The notes under the pieces: generated by a model | The model's database searches: none | Told to the model about the DNA's origin: nothing | Seen by the model: only the letters and a program-made list of their open reading frames with translations | Assembly (NCBI RefSeq): GCF_002814235.1 | Contig: NZ_PHSU01000014.1 | Span: 205,282 to 269,281, forward strand | Length of the DNA stretch: 64,000 bases | Source: Pseudomonas sp. QS1027 | Lineage (GTDB): Bacteria > Pseudomonadota > Gammaproteobacteria > Pseudomonadales > Pseudomonadaceae | Reading direction: 5' to 3' | Shown here: positions 18,226 to 26,478 of the stretch, in pieces | How the letters are laid out: each line of letters opens with the position of its first letter | How positions within the stretch are numbered: position 1 is the stretch's first letter | Made by a program: the position numbers and the translations under genes

Positions 18226-20031
18226 ATGAAAAAACTCACGACAGTTGAGCTGATGTTGTTGCGTGATCGCGAAGAAGAAGAGCGGCTGGCCGCCCTGCAT
18301 GCCTTCGACCTGATGGATGTTGCCCGCGAAGAGTGTTTCGAGCGGATCTGCCGATTGGTTGCTTCACGCTTTCAAGCGCCGGTGGCGATCGTCAGCCTGA
18401 TCGACAAGGACCGCCAGTGGTTCCTCGCCAGCACCGGCTTTTCCGCTCAGCAGGCACCGGAGCTGGAGCTGTCGTTCTGTGCCCACACGATCCGCCAGAG
18501 CGGCGTATTCGTGGTCGACAACGCCTGTCTCGACCCGCGCTTTGCCGACTTCCCCGTGGTCCAGGGCGACGACGCCCTGACCTTTTATGCCGGCGCGCCC
18601 TTGCGCACCGAGGGCGGCTACGCCATCGGCAGCGTCTGCATCCTCGATACGGTTTCACACGACCTGACGCCGGACGACCAGGCAGCCCTGGAAGATTTCG
18701 CCGCGCTGATCATGCAGTTGATCGAGCGCCAGCACCTGCTCAAGCGCGTGGATGCGGTCAGTGGCTTGTCCAATCGCACGCAATTTCTCTCCGACCTGCA
18801 GGGTTTGATCCTGGCGGGCGAGACCCGCAAGAGAGTCCTGGTGACGGTCGATGCCCTGGATACCGACTGGGCGCACCGTTTGACGGTGGCGGAGGGCATG
18901 GTGCCCTTTGAGGCGGTCCTGCGGGATATGGCTTCGCGGATCCAGGCGTTTATCGGCACCGGGATCAAGATCTATCACGTGATGGTCAAGGGCTTTGCCT
19001 TCACCATGCAGATGGACGCCGTTGAAGCCCGCGGTTTTTTACCGCGGCTGGTGGATTGGCTGCGGCGGGCACCGATCAGTGAGAATCTGCCGATGGTGCC
19101 CACGGTCTGTGCGGGGTTGCTGGAGTTCGAGAGTGGCTCGCAGACAGCTCGGGAATTGCTGCGCAAGGGCTTGTTCGCCCTGGAAACCGCGCGGCAGAAA
19201 GGCCAGCCATACGCCTATTACAACCACCAGGAGGATACGGCCTTCCGCCGTCTGTTCAGCCTGCTGCCGGATATCACGCCGGCCTTGAAGTCCGACGATG
19301 TATTCCTGGTCTATCAACCGCGGTTCTCCTTGCGCGATGGCGCGCATCTCAGTGCCGAGGCGCTGATTCGCTGGAATCATCGGTTGCACGGGTTTATCTC
19401 GCCGGCGGAGTTCATTCCGATTGTCGAGAAAAGCTCGCTGATCCATTCGGTGACGGATTGGGTGATCGAACGGGTCGTGATGCTGATCGCCAGTACGGGT
19501 TATGCCCGGGATAAGAAGATCTCCCTCAACCTGTCATCGCGGGATTTTTATGGGCGCAATGTGGCCGATGTGATTGCCCAGCGCTGTGCGGCCCATGGGG
19601 TCGATCCGGCGATGCTTGAGGCTGAAATTACCGAAGGCGAGTGGCTGCGCTCCAGCGCCGGGGTGATCGAACAGCTTCAGCAACTGAGAAACATGGGCGT
19701 CGATGTGGCCATCGACGACTTCGGTACCGGCTACAGCAACTTCTCCTACCTGCACAAGATCCCGGCCAATATCCTCAAGCTCGACCAGTCGATGATTTTC
19801 GAACTGGAATACAGCGCCCAGCATCAGCGGGTGGCCAAGTCGATTATCGGCGTGGCCCGCGACCTGGGCTACCGAACGGTAGCCGAGGGCGTGGAAAGTT
19901 TCGGCTGCCTGGAAATACTCAAGCACTTCGGCTGTGACGAAGCGCAAGGCTACTTTCTTTCCAGGCCGGTTGAAGAGGCGCTTTATTTCCAGCAGGCGGC
20001 ACTGGATCGTTTCCCGCTGAAGACGGGCTGA
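18226..20031 (+). CDS. GAF - degenerate GGDEF - EAL c-di-GMP phosphodiesterase
   Basis: 601-aa cytoplasmic protein without membrane segments. A GAF domain (about 25-170, with FCAHTIRQSGVFVVDNA) is followed by a GGDEF-like domain (about 178-340) in which the signature is replaced by VKGFAF, so no cyclase activity is expected. The EAL domain (about 355-595) keeps the catalytic residues: E378 in EAL, N435, E467/E470, D497-D498 (DDFGTG), K518, E554 (AEGVE) and Q574. It should therefore hydrolyse c-di-GMP, with GAF and the pseudo-GGDEF as sensors. The ATG at 18226 is preferred to GTG 18220, since AGG is 6 bases upstream. Confidence 0.9.
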   Translation: MKKLTTVELMLLRDREEEERLAALHAFDLMDVAREECFERICRLVASRFQAPVAIVSLIDKDRQWFLASTGFSAQQAPELELSFCAHTIRQSGVFVVDNACLDPRFADFPVVQGDDALTFYAGAPLRTEGGYAIGSVCILDTVSHDLTPDDQAALEDFAALIMQLIERQHLLKRVDAVSGLSNRTQFLSDLQGLILAGETRKRVLVTVDALDTDWAHRLTVAEGMVPFEAVLRDMASRIQAFIGTGIKIYHVMVKGFAFTMQMDAVEARGFLPRLVDWLRRAPISENLPMVPTVCAGLLEFESGSQTARELLRKGLFALETARQKGQPYAYYNHQEDTAFRRLFSLLPDITPALKSDDVFLVYQPRFSLRDGAHLSAEALIRWNHRLHGFISPAEFIPIVEKSSLIHSVTDWVIERVVMLIASTGYARDKKISLNLSSRDFYGRNVADVIAQRCAAHGVDPAMLEAEITEGEWLRSSAGVIEQLQQLRNMGVDVAIDDFGTGYSNFSYLHKIPANILKLDQSMIFELEYSAQHQRVAKSIIGVARDLGYRTVAEGVESFGCLEILKHFGCDEAQGYFLSRPVEEALYFQQAALDRFPLKTG

Positions 20032-20037
20032 GGCCTC

Positions 20038-20106
20038 TGTAGGAGCCGGCTTGCTGGCGATAGGCGCGACACGGTGTATCAGGTCGTTCATCGCCAGCAG
20101 GCAGGG
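20038..20106. repeat. Degenerate REPIN (two REP arms)
   Basis: The left arm TGTAGGAGCCGGCTTGCTGG plus CGAT is intact at 20038-20061. The right arm starts ATCGCCAGCA near 20089 but departs from the consensus after ten bases. It lies between the convergent EAL and aldo/keto reductase genes. Confidence 0.7.
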
Positions 20107-20123
20107 ATCGCGTTGATCCGGAG

Positions 20124-21137
20124 TCAGAGGCCCCGTGGCACGCGCCCCGAAACAAAGTGGCTGACATCGTTGAAGCCCGGGGTGGAAGCGTGCCCCGGGG
20201 TCACCAGCGAATCGACAAAGGCTTCGTCCTCGGCGCTGATCTTCACCGTCAGTGCCTTGGTGTAGCTGTCCCATTGCTCCTCGGTGCGCGGGCCGACAAT
20301 CGCCGAACTGACGGCGGTATTGTTCAGCACCCAGGCAATCGCGAACTCCACCAGGCCGACGCCCCGTTGTCGGGTATACGCCTGCAATTGCTGGGCAATG
20401 CGCAGCGACTCCACCCGCCATTCGGTTTCGAGGATGCGCTTGTCCTGGCGTCCGGCCCGGCTGTTGGCATCCGGCGCGACATCCGGGGCGTATTTGCCGC
20501 TGAGCACGCCACGGGCCAGCGGGCTGTAGGGCACCACGCCGAGGCCGTAGGCGGCAGCGGCGGTAATCTGCTCGGTCTCGGCCTGGCGGTTGACGATGTT
20601 GTACAGCGGTTGGCTGATCACCGGCTTGTCCACCCCCAGGCGCTCGGCCATGCGGATCACTTCGGCAATCCGCCAGCCGCGGTAGTTGGACAGGCCCCAA
20701 TGGCGGATCTTGCCCTGGCGCAGCAGGTCGCCGATGGCCGATATGGTGACCTCCAGCGGGGTGCCGTGGTCTTCGCGGTGCAGGTAGTAGATGTCCAGGT
20801 AATCGGTGCCCAGGCGGCCGAGACTGGCTTCGATGGCATTGAACAGATGTTTGCGGCTCAGGCCGCTGCGGTTCGGTTTGCCGTCCACCGGGCCGAAGCC
20901 GGCCTTGGTCGCGAGGATCCACTCATGGCGATGACGGGCAATGGCTTCGCCGACGATTTCCTCGGAGCGCCCGCCGGTGTAGACGTCGGCGGTGTCGATG
21001 AAGTTGATGCCCTGGTCCCAGGCCTTGTCGATGATGCGCAGGGAGGTTTCGGTATCGGTCTGTTCACCGAACATCATGCTGCCCAGTGTCAATGTGCTGA
21101 CTTGCAATCCGGAATGGCCGAGGGTGCGGTAACTCAT
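20124..21137 (-). CDS. Aldo/keto reductase
   Basis: 337-aa NADPH-dependent AKR with a TIM-barrel fold. The catalytic tetrad is visible: D48 and Y53 in NFIDTADVYTGG, K78 in LATKAG, and H120 in YYLHRED. The cofactor-binding C-terminal motif is VGPRTEEQWDSYTKAL. It resembles the YajO/Tas-like group acting on small aldehydes, but the physiological substrate is open. ATG 21137 is chosen over ATG 21146 because the AAGG ribosome site directly touches the latter. Confidence 0.87.
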   Translation of the reverse strand: MSYRTLGHSGLQVSTLTLGSMMFGEQTDTETSLRIIDKAWDQGINFIDTADVYTGGRSEEIVGEAIARHRHEWILATKAGFGPVDGKPNRSGLSRKHLFNAIEASLGRLGTDYLDIYYLHREDHGTPLEVTISAIGDLLRQGKIRHWGLSNYRGWRIAEVIRMAERLGVDKPVISQPLYNIVNRQAETEQITAAAAYGLGVVPYSPLARGVLSGKYAPDVAPDANSRAGRQDKRILETEWRVESLRIAQQLQAYTRQRGVGLVEFAIAWVLNNTAVSSAIVGPRTEEQWDSYTKALTVKISAEDEAFVDSLVTPGHASTPGFNDVSHFVSGRVPRGL

Positions 21138-21453
21138 GAACAACATCCTTTTGCACGAAAGAGAAGGTGCTCATCAGATACCAGAATGTCGCTGTTGAGC
21201 AATCCCTCAATCAACTCGCCGATATCCGACAGCCTTGTTATGGCGAACTGCGCAAAAGTTTCATGTATTCCGACTCCCGCCTGGGATATGGCACAACAGT
21301 GTCAGCTCTTTGACCATTCGTCGGAACTGTCAATTCTGACAGGTTGTTACAGTAGCCCGGACTAGAGTCATATATAGCCAGGAGACCCGCTTGTCCGGCG
21401 GGTACAGTCGTAAGGCCATCAGGACATAACCCCGCTCAATATGGAGAGAGATA
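21138..21453. other. 316-bp divergent intergenic region with two hairpins
   Basis: No gene is seen. It has an inverted repeat AACTGTCA/TGACAGGTT with a short centre at about 21327-21348, which could be an operator, and ACCCGC/GCGGGT arms at about 21386-21403 in the probable leader of the small gene at 21454. Confidence 0.4.
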
Positions 21454-21684
21454 ATGCTTAATTCGAAACGTCTTAAGGCGCTGGCCATGGCGATCGTTGT
21501 TGCCCAGTTGGGCGTGGTCCCGATGGTGATGGCGCAGGCGCAAGTTGCGCCGATAACGCAGACCCAGAAGGTCACTTCCGAGAAGGCCGGTATGCAACTT
21601 GCCAAAAAGCACAAGAAGCATAAACACCACAAGAAAACCATGAGCTCCGTGACTCAAAGCGTAAGTGCAAGCGCCACTGCCTGA
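21454..21684 (+). CDS. Small exported His/Lys-rich protein, unknown
   Basis: 76-aa protein. I do not recognise a family. Residues 1-27 form a clear Sec signal peptide (KRLKALAMAIVVAQLGVVPM, then VMAQA). The mature part of about 48 residues has a basic His/Lys cluster (KKHKKHKHHKK) at about 51-61 and ends in a Ser/Thr/Ala-rich tail. A GGAGAG ribosome site is 5 bases upstream, and a strong terminator follows at 21707, so this is a free-standing transcription unit. The cluster could bind metal or a polyanion; this is only composition-based. Confidence 0.75.
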   Translation: MLNSKRLKALAMAIVVAQLGVVPMVMAQAQVAPITQTQKVTSEKAGMQLAKKHKKHKHHKKTMSSVTQSVSASATA

Positions 21685-21706
21685 CTTTAGTCATTGGGGG
21701 AGATAT

Positions 21707-21746
21707 GCCCGAGGGACGACAGCGATGTCGAGCCTCGGGCTTTTTT
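21707..21746 (+). terminator. Rho-independent terminator
   Basis: GCCCGAGG (21707-21714) pairs with CCTCGGGC (21733-21740), followed by six T. It ends the small-protein transcript, just before the convergent MFS gene. Confidence 0.88.
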
Positions 21747-21758
21747 ATTCCCGCCGTT

Positions 21759-23072
21759 TTACACCGCCCGCAAGGTACGGGTCATGCGCAGGGCCAGCAG
21801 GCTGCCGGCGACGATCACCGCGGCCAGCACATACAGGGCCGCATCGGTGGAGCCGCTGGCATCCTTGACCCAACCCACCAGGTACGGGCTGAGGAACCCG
21901 GCCATCTGGCCCATGGAGTTGATCAGTGCCAGGCCACCGGCGGCCGCGCCGGCGCTGAGCAAGGCCGTGGGCACCGGCCAGAACATCGGCAGGCCGGTGA
22001 GGGCGCCCATGGTCGCAATCGTCAGGCCGAGAATCGCGATGGCCGGCGAGGTGGCGAAGTTGACCGCGATCAACAGGCCAATGGCCCCCATCAGCATCGG
22101 CACCACCAGGTGCCAGCGACGCTCCTTGCGCAGGTCGGCGGAGCGGCCCACCAGCAACATGAACACCGCCGCCAGCAGGTAGGGAATCGCACTGAGCCAG
22201 CCGATCACCAGGTTGTCGCTGAAACCCAGGTTCTTGATGATCGACGGCAGCCAGAAGTTGATGGCGTAGACGCCGCTCTGGATGCAGAAGTAGATCAGGC
22301 CAAAGGCCCAGATCGCCGGGTTCTTGAACACTTCACCCAGGGAGTCGCTGACAGCCTTGGGTTTGTTCGCGGCATCCTCGGCCTGGTCGGCCTCGAGCAC
22401 CGCGCGTTCCTCGGCGGTCAACCACTTGGCGTTGGCGAATTTGTCCGCCAACAGGAAAAACGCCGCAATGCCCAGGGCAATGGTCGGGATCCCTTGCAAC
22501 AGGAACATCCACTGCCAGCCGGCAAGGCCGCCCTGGCCTGCGGCAAAGTGGTTGAGGATCCAGCCGGAGAAAGGGCTGCCGAGCAGGCCCGAAACCGGGA
22601 TCGCCGACATGAACAGGGCCATGATCCGCCCGCGGCGGAAGCTCGGGAACCACTGCGAGAGGTACAGCACCACGCCGGGGAAGAAGCCGGCTTCGGCGGC
22701 ACCGGTGAACAGGCGCAGGGTATAGAACTGGGTCGGCGTGCTGACGAACAGCAGGCAGGTCGACAGCACCCCCCAGGTGATCATCATCAGGGCGATCCAG
22801 CGCCGTGGGCCGAAGCGGGTCAGTGCCAGGTTGCTCGGCACGCCGCAGAGCACGTAGCCGATAAAGAAAATCCCGGCCCCGAGGCCGTAGATGGTTTCGC
22901 TGAACTTCAACGCGTCGAGCATCTGCAGCTTGGCAAATCCAACATTGACCCGGTCGAGGTAATTGAACAGGTAGCAGATGAAGATGAAGGGGATCAGGCG
23001 CAGGGTGATGCGCTTGTATACGGCGTTTTTCAAGTCAGCGGTGGCCTGGGATAACGCGGCGCTCTGTGACAT
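21759..23072 (-). CDS. MFS transporter of the ACS (anion:cation symporter) type
   Basis: 437-aa carrier with 12 predicted helices. NYLDRVNVGFAKLQM in helix 1 and the long charged central loop (about 215-245) are typical of the ACS/GudP-like family, which imports organic anions such as glucarate, galactonate, tartrate or glycerate. It is divergent from a CdaR-type sugar-diacid regulator and close to glycerate kinase, so glycerate or a hexarate that yields glycerate is the likely cargo. Confidence 0.85.
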   Translation of the reverse strand: MSQSAALSQATADLKNAVYKRITLRLIPFIFICYLFNYLDRVNVGFAKLQMLDALKFSETIYGLGAGIFFIGYVLCGVPSNLALTRFGPRRWIALMMITWGVLSTCLLFVSTPTQFYTLRLFTGAAEAGFFPGVVLYLSQWFPSFRRGRIMALFMSAIPVSGLLGSPFSGWILNHFAAGQGGLAGWQWMFLLQGIPTIALGIAAFFLLADKFANAKWLTAEERAVLEADQAEDAANKPKAVSDSLGEVFKNPAIWAFGLIYFCIQSGVYAINFWLPSIIKNLGFSDNLVIGWLSAIPYLLAAVFMLLVGRSADLRKERRWHLVVPMLMGAIGLLIAVNFATSPAIAILGLTIATMGALTGLPMFWPVPTALLSAGAAAGGLALINSMGQMAGFLSPYLVGWVKDASGSTDAALYVLAAVIVAGSLLALRMTRTLRAV

Positions 23073-23239
23073 GGCGGTCTCTCTTTATTATGATTTTTTG
23101 CGAGGCAAGGGTAACTTGATCGCCCTGTGAGTCTCGGTCACCCCAGCCTTGCTGTCTTTGTGCCAGTGCACAGGGTTTGCCGGTGTACCCTGTGCTGCTG
23201 AACAAACGTTGATCCACCTGAACCAAGGACCTTACCGCT

Positions 23240-24370
23240 ATGTTCGAACTGGACCATGACCTGGCACAGGATATCGTCGATCGTACGATGGCCATTCTGC
23301 CGTACAACGTCAATGTCATGGACAGCCAGGGCCTGATCCTGGGCAGTGGCGAGCCGGAGCGGATCAATACCCGCCACGAGGGCGCGCAACTGGTATTGGC
23401 CAACGGCCGGGTGGTGGTGATCGATGCGCAGGCGGCCAAGTGCCTGAAGGGCGTGCAGCCGGGGATCAACCTGCCGCTGATGCACGACGAACGGCTGATC
23501 GGTGTGCTGGGCATTACCGGTGAGCCGGAGCAGTTGCGCACCTATGCCGAACTGGTGCGCATGACTGCCGAAATGCTTGTCGGCCAGCGTCACCAGCAGG
23601 CCGAACAGCAATGGCGGCGCCAGCGTTGCGACGATCTGCTGGCCTTGTTGCTCAGCGACGAGGGCGACTCCCCACGCTTGATCGACGAGGCCCGGCAGAT
23701 GGGTCTCAAGCCGCAGTTGTCGCGGATTCCCTATCTGTTCGAGCTGGACCCGGGGCAGAGCGCCGAAGCGCTGATGGCCTGGTTGCAGTCGCGTTATCCC
23801 GACAGCTGGTGCGTGAGTGGGTCGACCGCCTCGCTGTTGTGGTGTCGGCCGGCAACGGTGATCCTCGACGATCAGCGCCTGCTGGAGAAGCTCGACAGCC
23901 TGGGCTGGAAGATCGCCCGGGTTGCGGCGGGCGGGCAGGCTGACGGTTTGCAGGGCTTGCGCCGTTGCTATCGGCGGGTCAGTGATCTGCTGGCCTATGG
24001 TCGGGAGGTCCTGCCCCATAGTCGCCTGTTGCACCTCAATCGCTATCGCCTGCCGGTGATGCTCTGGCGGCATCGCAGCGACGATGCGCTGGAGGAGTTG
24101 CTCAAGCCGCTGCGCAAGGTGATCGCCAAGGACAGCAACGGCCAGTTGCTCGCCACCTTGCGCAGTTGGTGCGAGCATGACGGGCAGAGCCAGGGCTGTG
24201 CCGAGGCACTGGGGATTCACCGCAACAGCCTGCGCTATCGAATGGAGCGGATTGCCGAGATCAGTGGTGTCGACCCGCTGCGCCTGGACGGCATGCTGGC
24301 GTTGTACCTGGGGGTTCAGTTGTTGCCCCACAGCGAATCGCCGGTGCCGGCCGCTGGGGGCGCTTTGTAG
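23240..24370 (+). CDS. cdaR: CdaR-family sugar-diacid transcriptional regulator
   Basis: 376-aa regulator. The N-terminal sugar-diacid recognition domain (about 5-135) begins LAQDIVDRTMAILPYNVNVMD. The C-terminal PucR-type HTH (about 300-365) reads QSQGCAEALGIHRNSLRYRMERIAEISG. Family members activate glucarate, galactarate and glycerate genes in response to the diacid or glycerate. It is divergent from the MFS gene (167-bp gap) and upstream of glycerate kinase on the same strand (99-bp gap), so both are probable targets. Confidence 0.88.
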   Translation: MFELDHDLAQDIVDRTMAILPYNVNVMDSQGLILGSGEPERINTRHEGAQLVLANGRVVVIDAQAAKCLKGVQPGINLPLMHDERLIGVLGITGEPEQLRTYAELVRMTAEMLVGQRHQQAEQQWRRQRCDDLLALLLSDEGDSPRLIDEARQMGLKPQLSRIPYLFELDPGQSAEALMAWLQSRYPDSWCVSGSTASLLWCRPATVILDDQRLLEKLDSLGWKIARVAAGGQADGLQGLRRCYRRVSDLLAYGREVLPHSRLLHLNRYRLPVMLWRHRSDDALEELLKPLRKVIAKDSNGQLLATLRSWCEHDGQSQGCAEALGIHRNSLRYRMERIAEISGVDPLRLDGMLALYLGVQLLPHSESPVPAAGGAL

Positions 24371-24469
24371 GAATGAACAATAAAGCCTGCCCCGACTTGT
24401 GCAGCAGACCGGCGTCATTCCCTGTTCCAACTGGCAGCATGAACGTCACAAGAACTGGAGATCGTCCCC

Positions 24470-25615
24470 ATGAAAATCATCATCGCCCCCGATTCGTTCA
24501 AGGACAGCCTCAGCGCCGAAGGTGTGGCCCGGGCGATTGCCCAAGGCCTGGCCCAGGTACTGCCCGAGGCGCAGCTGATTGAATGTCCGATGGCCGATGG
24601 GGGCGAGGGGACGGTGGCGTCGGTGTTGGCGGCATGCAACGGCGAACTGCGCAACCAGCGCGTACGGGGCCCTTTGGGCGAGCCGGTGGACGCGCATTGG
24701 GGCTGGTTGCCGGCAAGCGCCACGGCGATTATCGAAATGGCCGAGGCCAGCGGTTTGCAACGGGTCCCGAGCGAGCAGCGCAATGCCTGCATCACCAGCA
24801 CCTTCGGCACCGGAGAGCTGATCCGCGCCGCCCTGGATGCCGGTGCGCAACGGATCATCCTCGCGATTGGCGGCAGCGCCACCAACGACGCCGGTGCCGG
24901 TGCCTTGCAGGCCCTGGGCGTGGGGCTGTTCGATGCCCGCGGGCAGGTGGTGCAAGCGGGCGGCCTGGCCTTGGCCGGTGTCGTGCGGGTGACCCTTGAG
25001 GGTTTGGACCCGCGTCTCGACCAGGTGCGTTTCGAGATCGCCGCCGATGTGAACAATCCCCTGTGCGGTGAGCAGGGCGCTTCGGCGATCTTCGGCCCGC
25101 AGAAAGGCGCGACGCCGGACCAGGTACGAGCACTGGACGCGGCCCTCGGGCATTTTGCCGACTTGTGCGCGCAGGTGCAGGGCCAGGATGTGCGTGACGA
25201 GCCGGGCAGCGGTGCGGCGGGCGGCCTGGGCTTTGCCGCCAAGGCCTTCTTCGGGGCGTGCTTTCGTCCTGGTGTGGAGGTGGTGGCGGAGCTGGTGGGC
25301 CTGGCCGATGCGGTGCGCGGCGCTGACCTGGTGATTACCGGCGAAGGCCGCTTCGATGCCCAGACCCTGCGCGGCAAGACCCCGTTCGGCGTGGCGCGGA
25401 TCGCCCGGGAACAAGGCGTGCCGGTGATCGTGCTGGCCGGAACCCTCGGTGAAGGTTATGAGCAGATGTATGCCCATGGGGTCGACGCGGCCTTTGCCCT
25501 GGCGTCCGGTCCGATGAGCCTGGAGCAGGCCTGTCGTGATGCATCGCGGCTGTTGAGCGCACGGGCCGGGGACATTGCCCGGGTCTGGAAGCTGGCGGCT
25601 GCTTCACGGCGATGA
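24470..25615 (+). CDS. garK: Glycerate kinase (GarK/GlxK type)
   Basis: 381-aa type I glycerate kinase, ATP + D-glycerate to 2-phosphoglycerate. It matches along its whole length, beginning IIIAPDSFKDSLSAEGVARA, with PMADGGEGTVASVL, the central GGSATNDAGAGALQALG loop and GEGRFDAQTLRGKTPFGVA. It acts in the cytoplasm and feeds glycerate, from hexarate breakdown or from outside, into glycolysis. GGAG is 9 bases before the ATG. The neighbouring CdaR regulator and MFS carrier fit this role. Confidence 0.93.
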   Translation: MKIIIAPDSFKDSLSAEGVARAIAQGLAQVLPEAQLIECPMADGGEGTVASVLAACNGELRNQRVRGPLGEPVDAHWGWLPASATAIIEMAEASGLQRVPSEQRNACITSTFGTGELIRAALDAGAQRIILAIGGSATNDAGAGALQALGVGLFDARGQVVQAGGLALAGVVRVTLEGLDPRLDQVRFEIAADVNNPLCGEQGASAIFGPQKGATPDQVRALDAALGHFADLCAQVQGQDVRDEPGSGAAGGLGFAAKAFFGACFRPGVEVVAELVGLADAVRGADLVITGEGRFDAQTLRGKTPFGVARIAREQGVPVIVLAGTLGEGYEQMYAHGVDAAFALASGPMSLEQACRDASRLLSARAGDIARVWKLAAASRR

Positions 25616-25640
25616 TACGTTCCTTTGAACACAGCATGAC

Positions 25641-25733
25641 CTTGTAGGAGCCGGCTTGCTGGCGATGCGATCTGATGAGCGACATCGTCGTCGCCTGATA
25701 CGTCGCCATCGCCAGCAAGCCGGCTCCTACAAG
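25641..25733. repeat. Complete REPIN
   Basis: Two perfect inverted 26-nt REP arms, beginning CTTGTAGGAGCCGGCTTGCT (25641-25666) and ending at 25733, surround a 41-nt centre. It lies between garK and the ParB-like gene. No gene is seen in the 245-bp gap. Confidence 0.92.
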
Positions 25734-25860
25734 TTTTGCGACGTTGTCAGGGGGATTGGTTTGTCCATGAAGAATGACAATGCGTGGTGTCTCCCCGGGC
25801 CATTCAGGGCTAAGCTTGCGATCAGTCCAAGGTTCGGACTGGTCTGCCCGGAGATGTTCA

Positions 25861-26478
25861 ATGGCTCGTGCCCGCCCGCAACTGATCAGCGCAAAGCTTG
25901 CAAAACTGCACCCCACCCAAGTCACCGTCGGCCTGCAAGAGGTAGCCCTCAAGCGGGCCCAGTGGCAGACCCTCAAACGCAAGGAACGCGAAGCCGCCCT
26001 CGATAATCACTGGTTTCCCTGTGTCCTCGGGCCTGAAGGCCAGCACTTCATTGTCGATCACCATCACTTCGGCCTGGCGTTGATGCAGGAAGAGGTGAAG
26101 AAGGTCTCGTTGCTGGTGCTCAAGGACCTCTCGTTCGTCGAGTCGGCGAGCTTCTGGACCATCATGGACTTCCACCAGTGGGTCCATCCCTACGATGCCA
26201 AGGGCATTCGTCGCGGCTACGACAAGGTGCCCGGATGCATCAGCGAGCTGCAGGACGACCCCTATCGCAGTCTCGCCGGCGCCTTGCGTCGGGCAGGCGG
26301 GTTTGCCAAGGACGTTACGCCCTTCAGCGAATTTCTCTGGGCTGATTTCTTCCGCACACGCATCACCGCCGCCGAACTGGCTGGGTCGAGCGAGCAGGTG
26401 CAGGCGACCGCCCTCAAGCTGGCCCGCGGTCAGGCCGCGCGTTATCTGCCGGGTTGGAGTGGTCCGATCGATGCCTGA
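25861..26478 (+). CDS. ParB-like (ParBc_2) protein
   Basis: 205-aa cytoplasmic protein matching the ParB-like family 2 domain (about 5-165): the N-terminal LHPTQVTVGLQEVALKRAQW, then DNHWFPCVLGPEGQHFIVDHHHFGLAL, and HPYDAKGIRRGYDKVP. The family has no well-established function; a nuclease role has been proposed from the fold only. A GGAG site precedes ATG 25861. Its last 8 nt overlap the start of the SulP gene, so the two are translationally coupled, which points to a joint role rather than chromosome segregation. Confidence 0.8.
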   Translation: MARARPQLISAKLAKLHPTQVTVGLQEVALKRAQWQTLKRKEREAALDNHWFPCVLGPEGQHFIVDHHHFGLALMQEEVKKVSLLVLKDLSFVESASFWTIMDFHQWVHPYDAKGIRRGYDKVPGCISELQDDPYRSLAGALRRAGGFAKDVTPFSEFLWADFFRTRITAAELAGSSEQVQATALKLARGQAARYLPGWSGPIDA

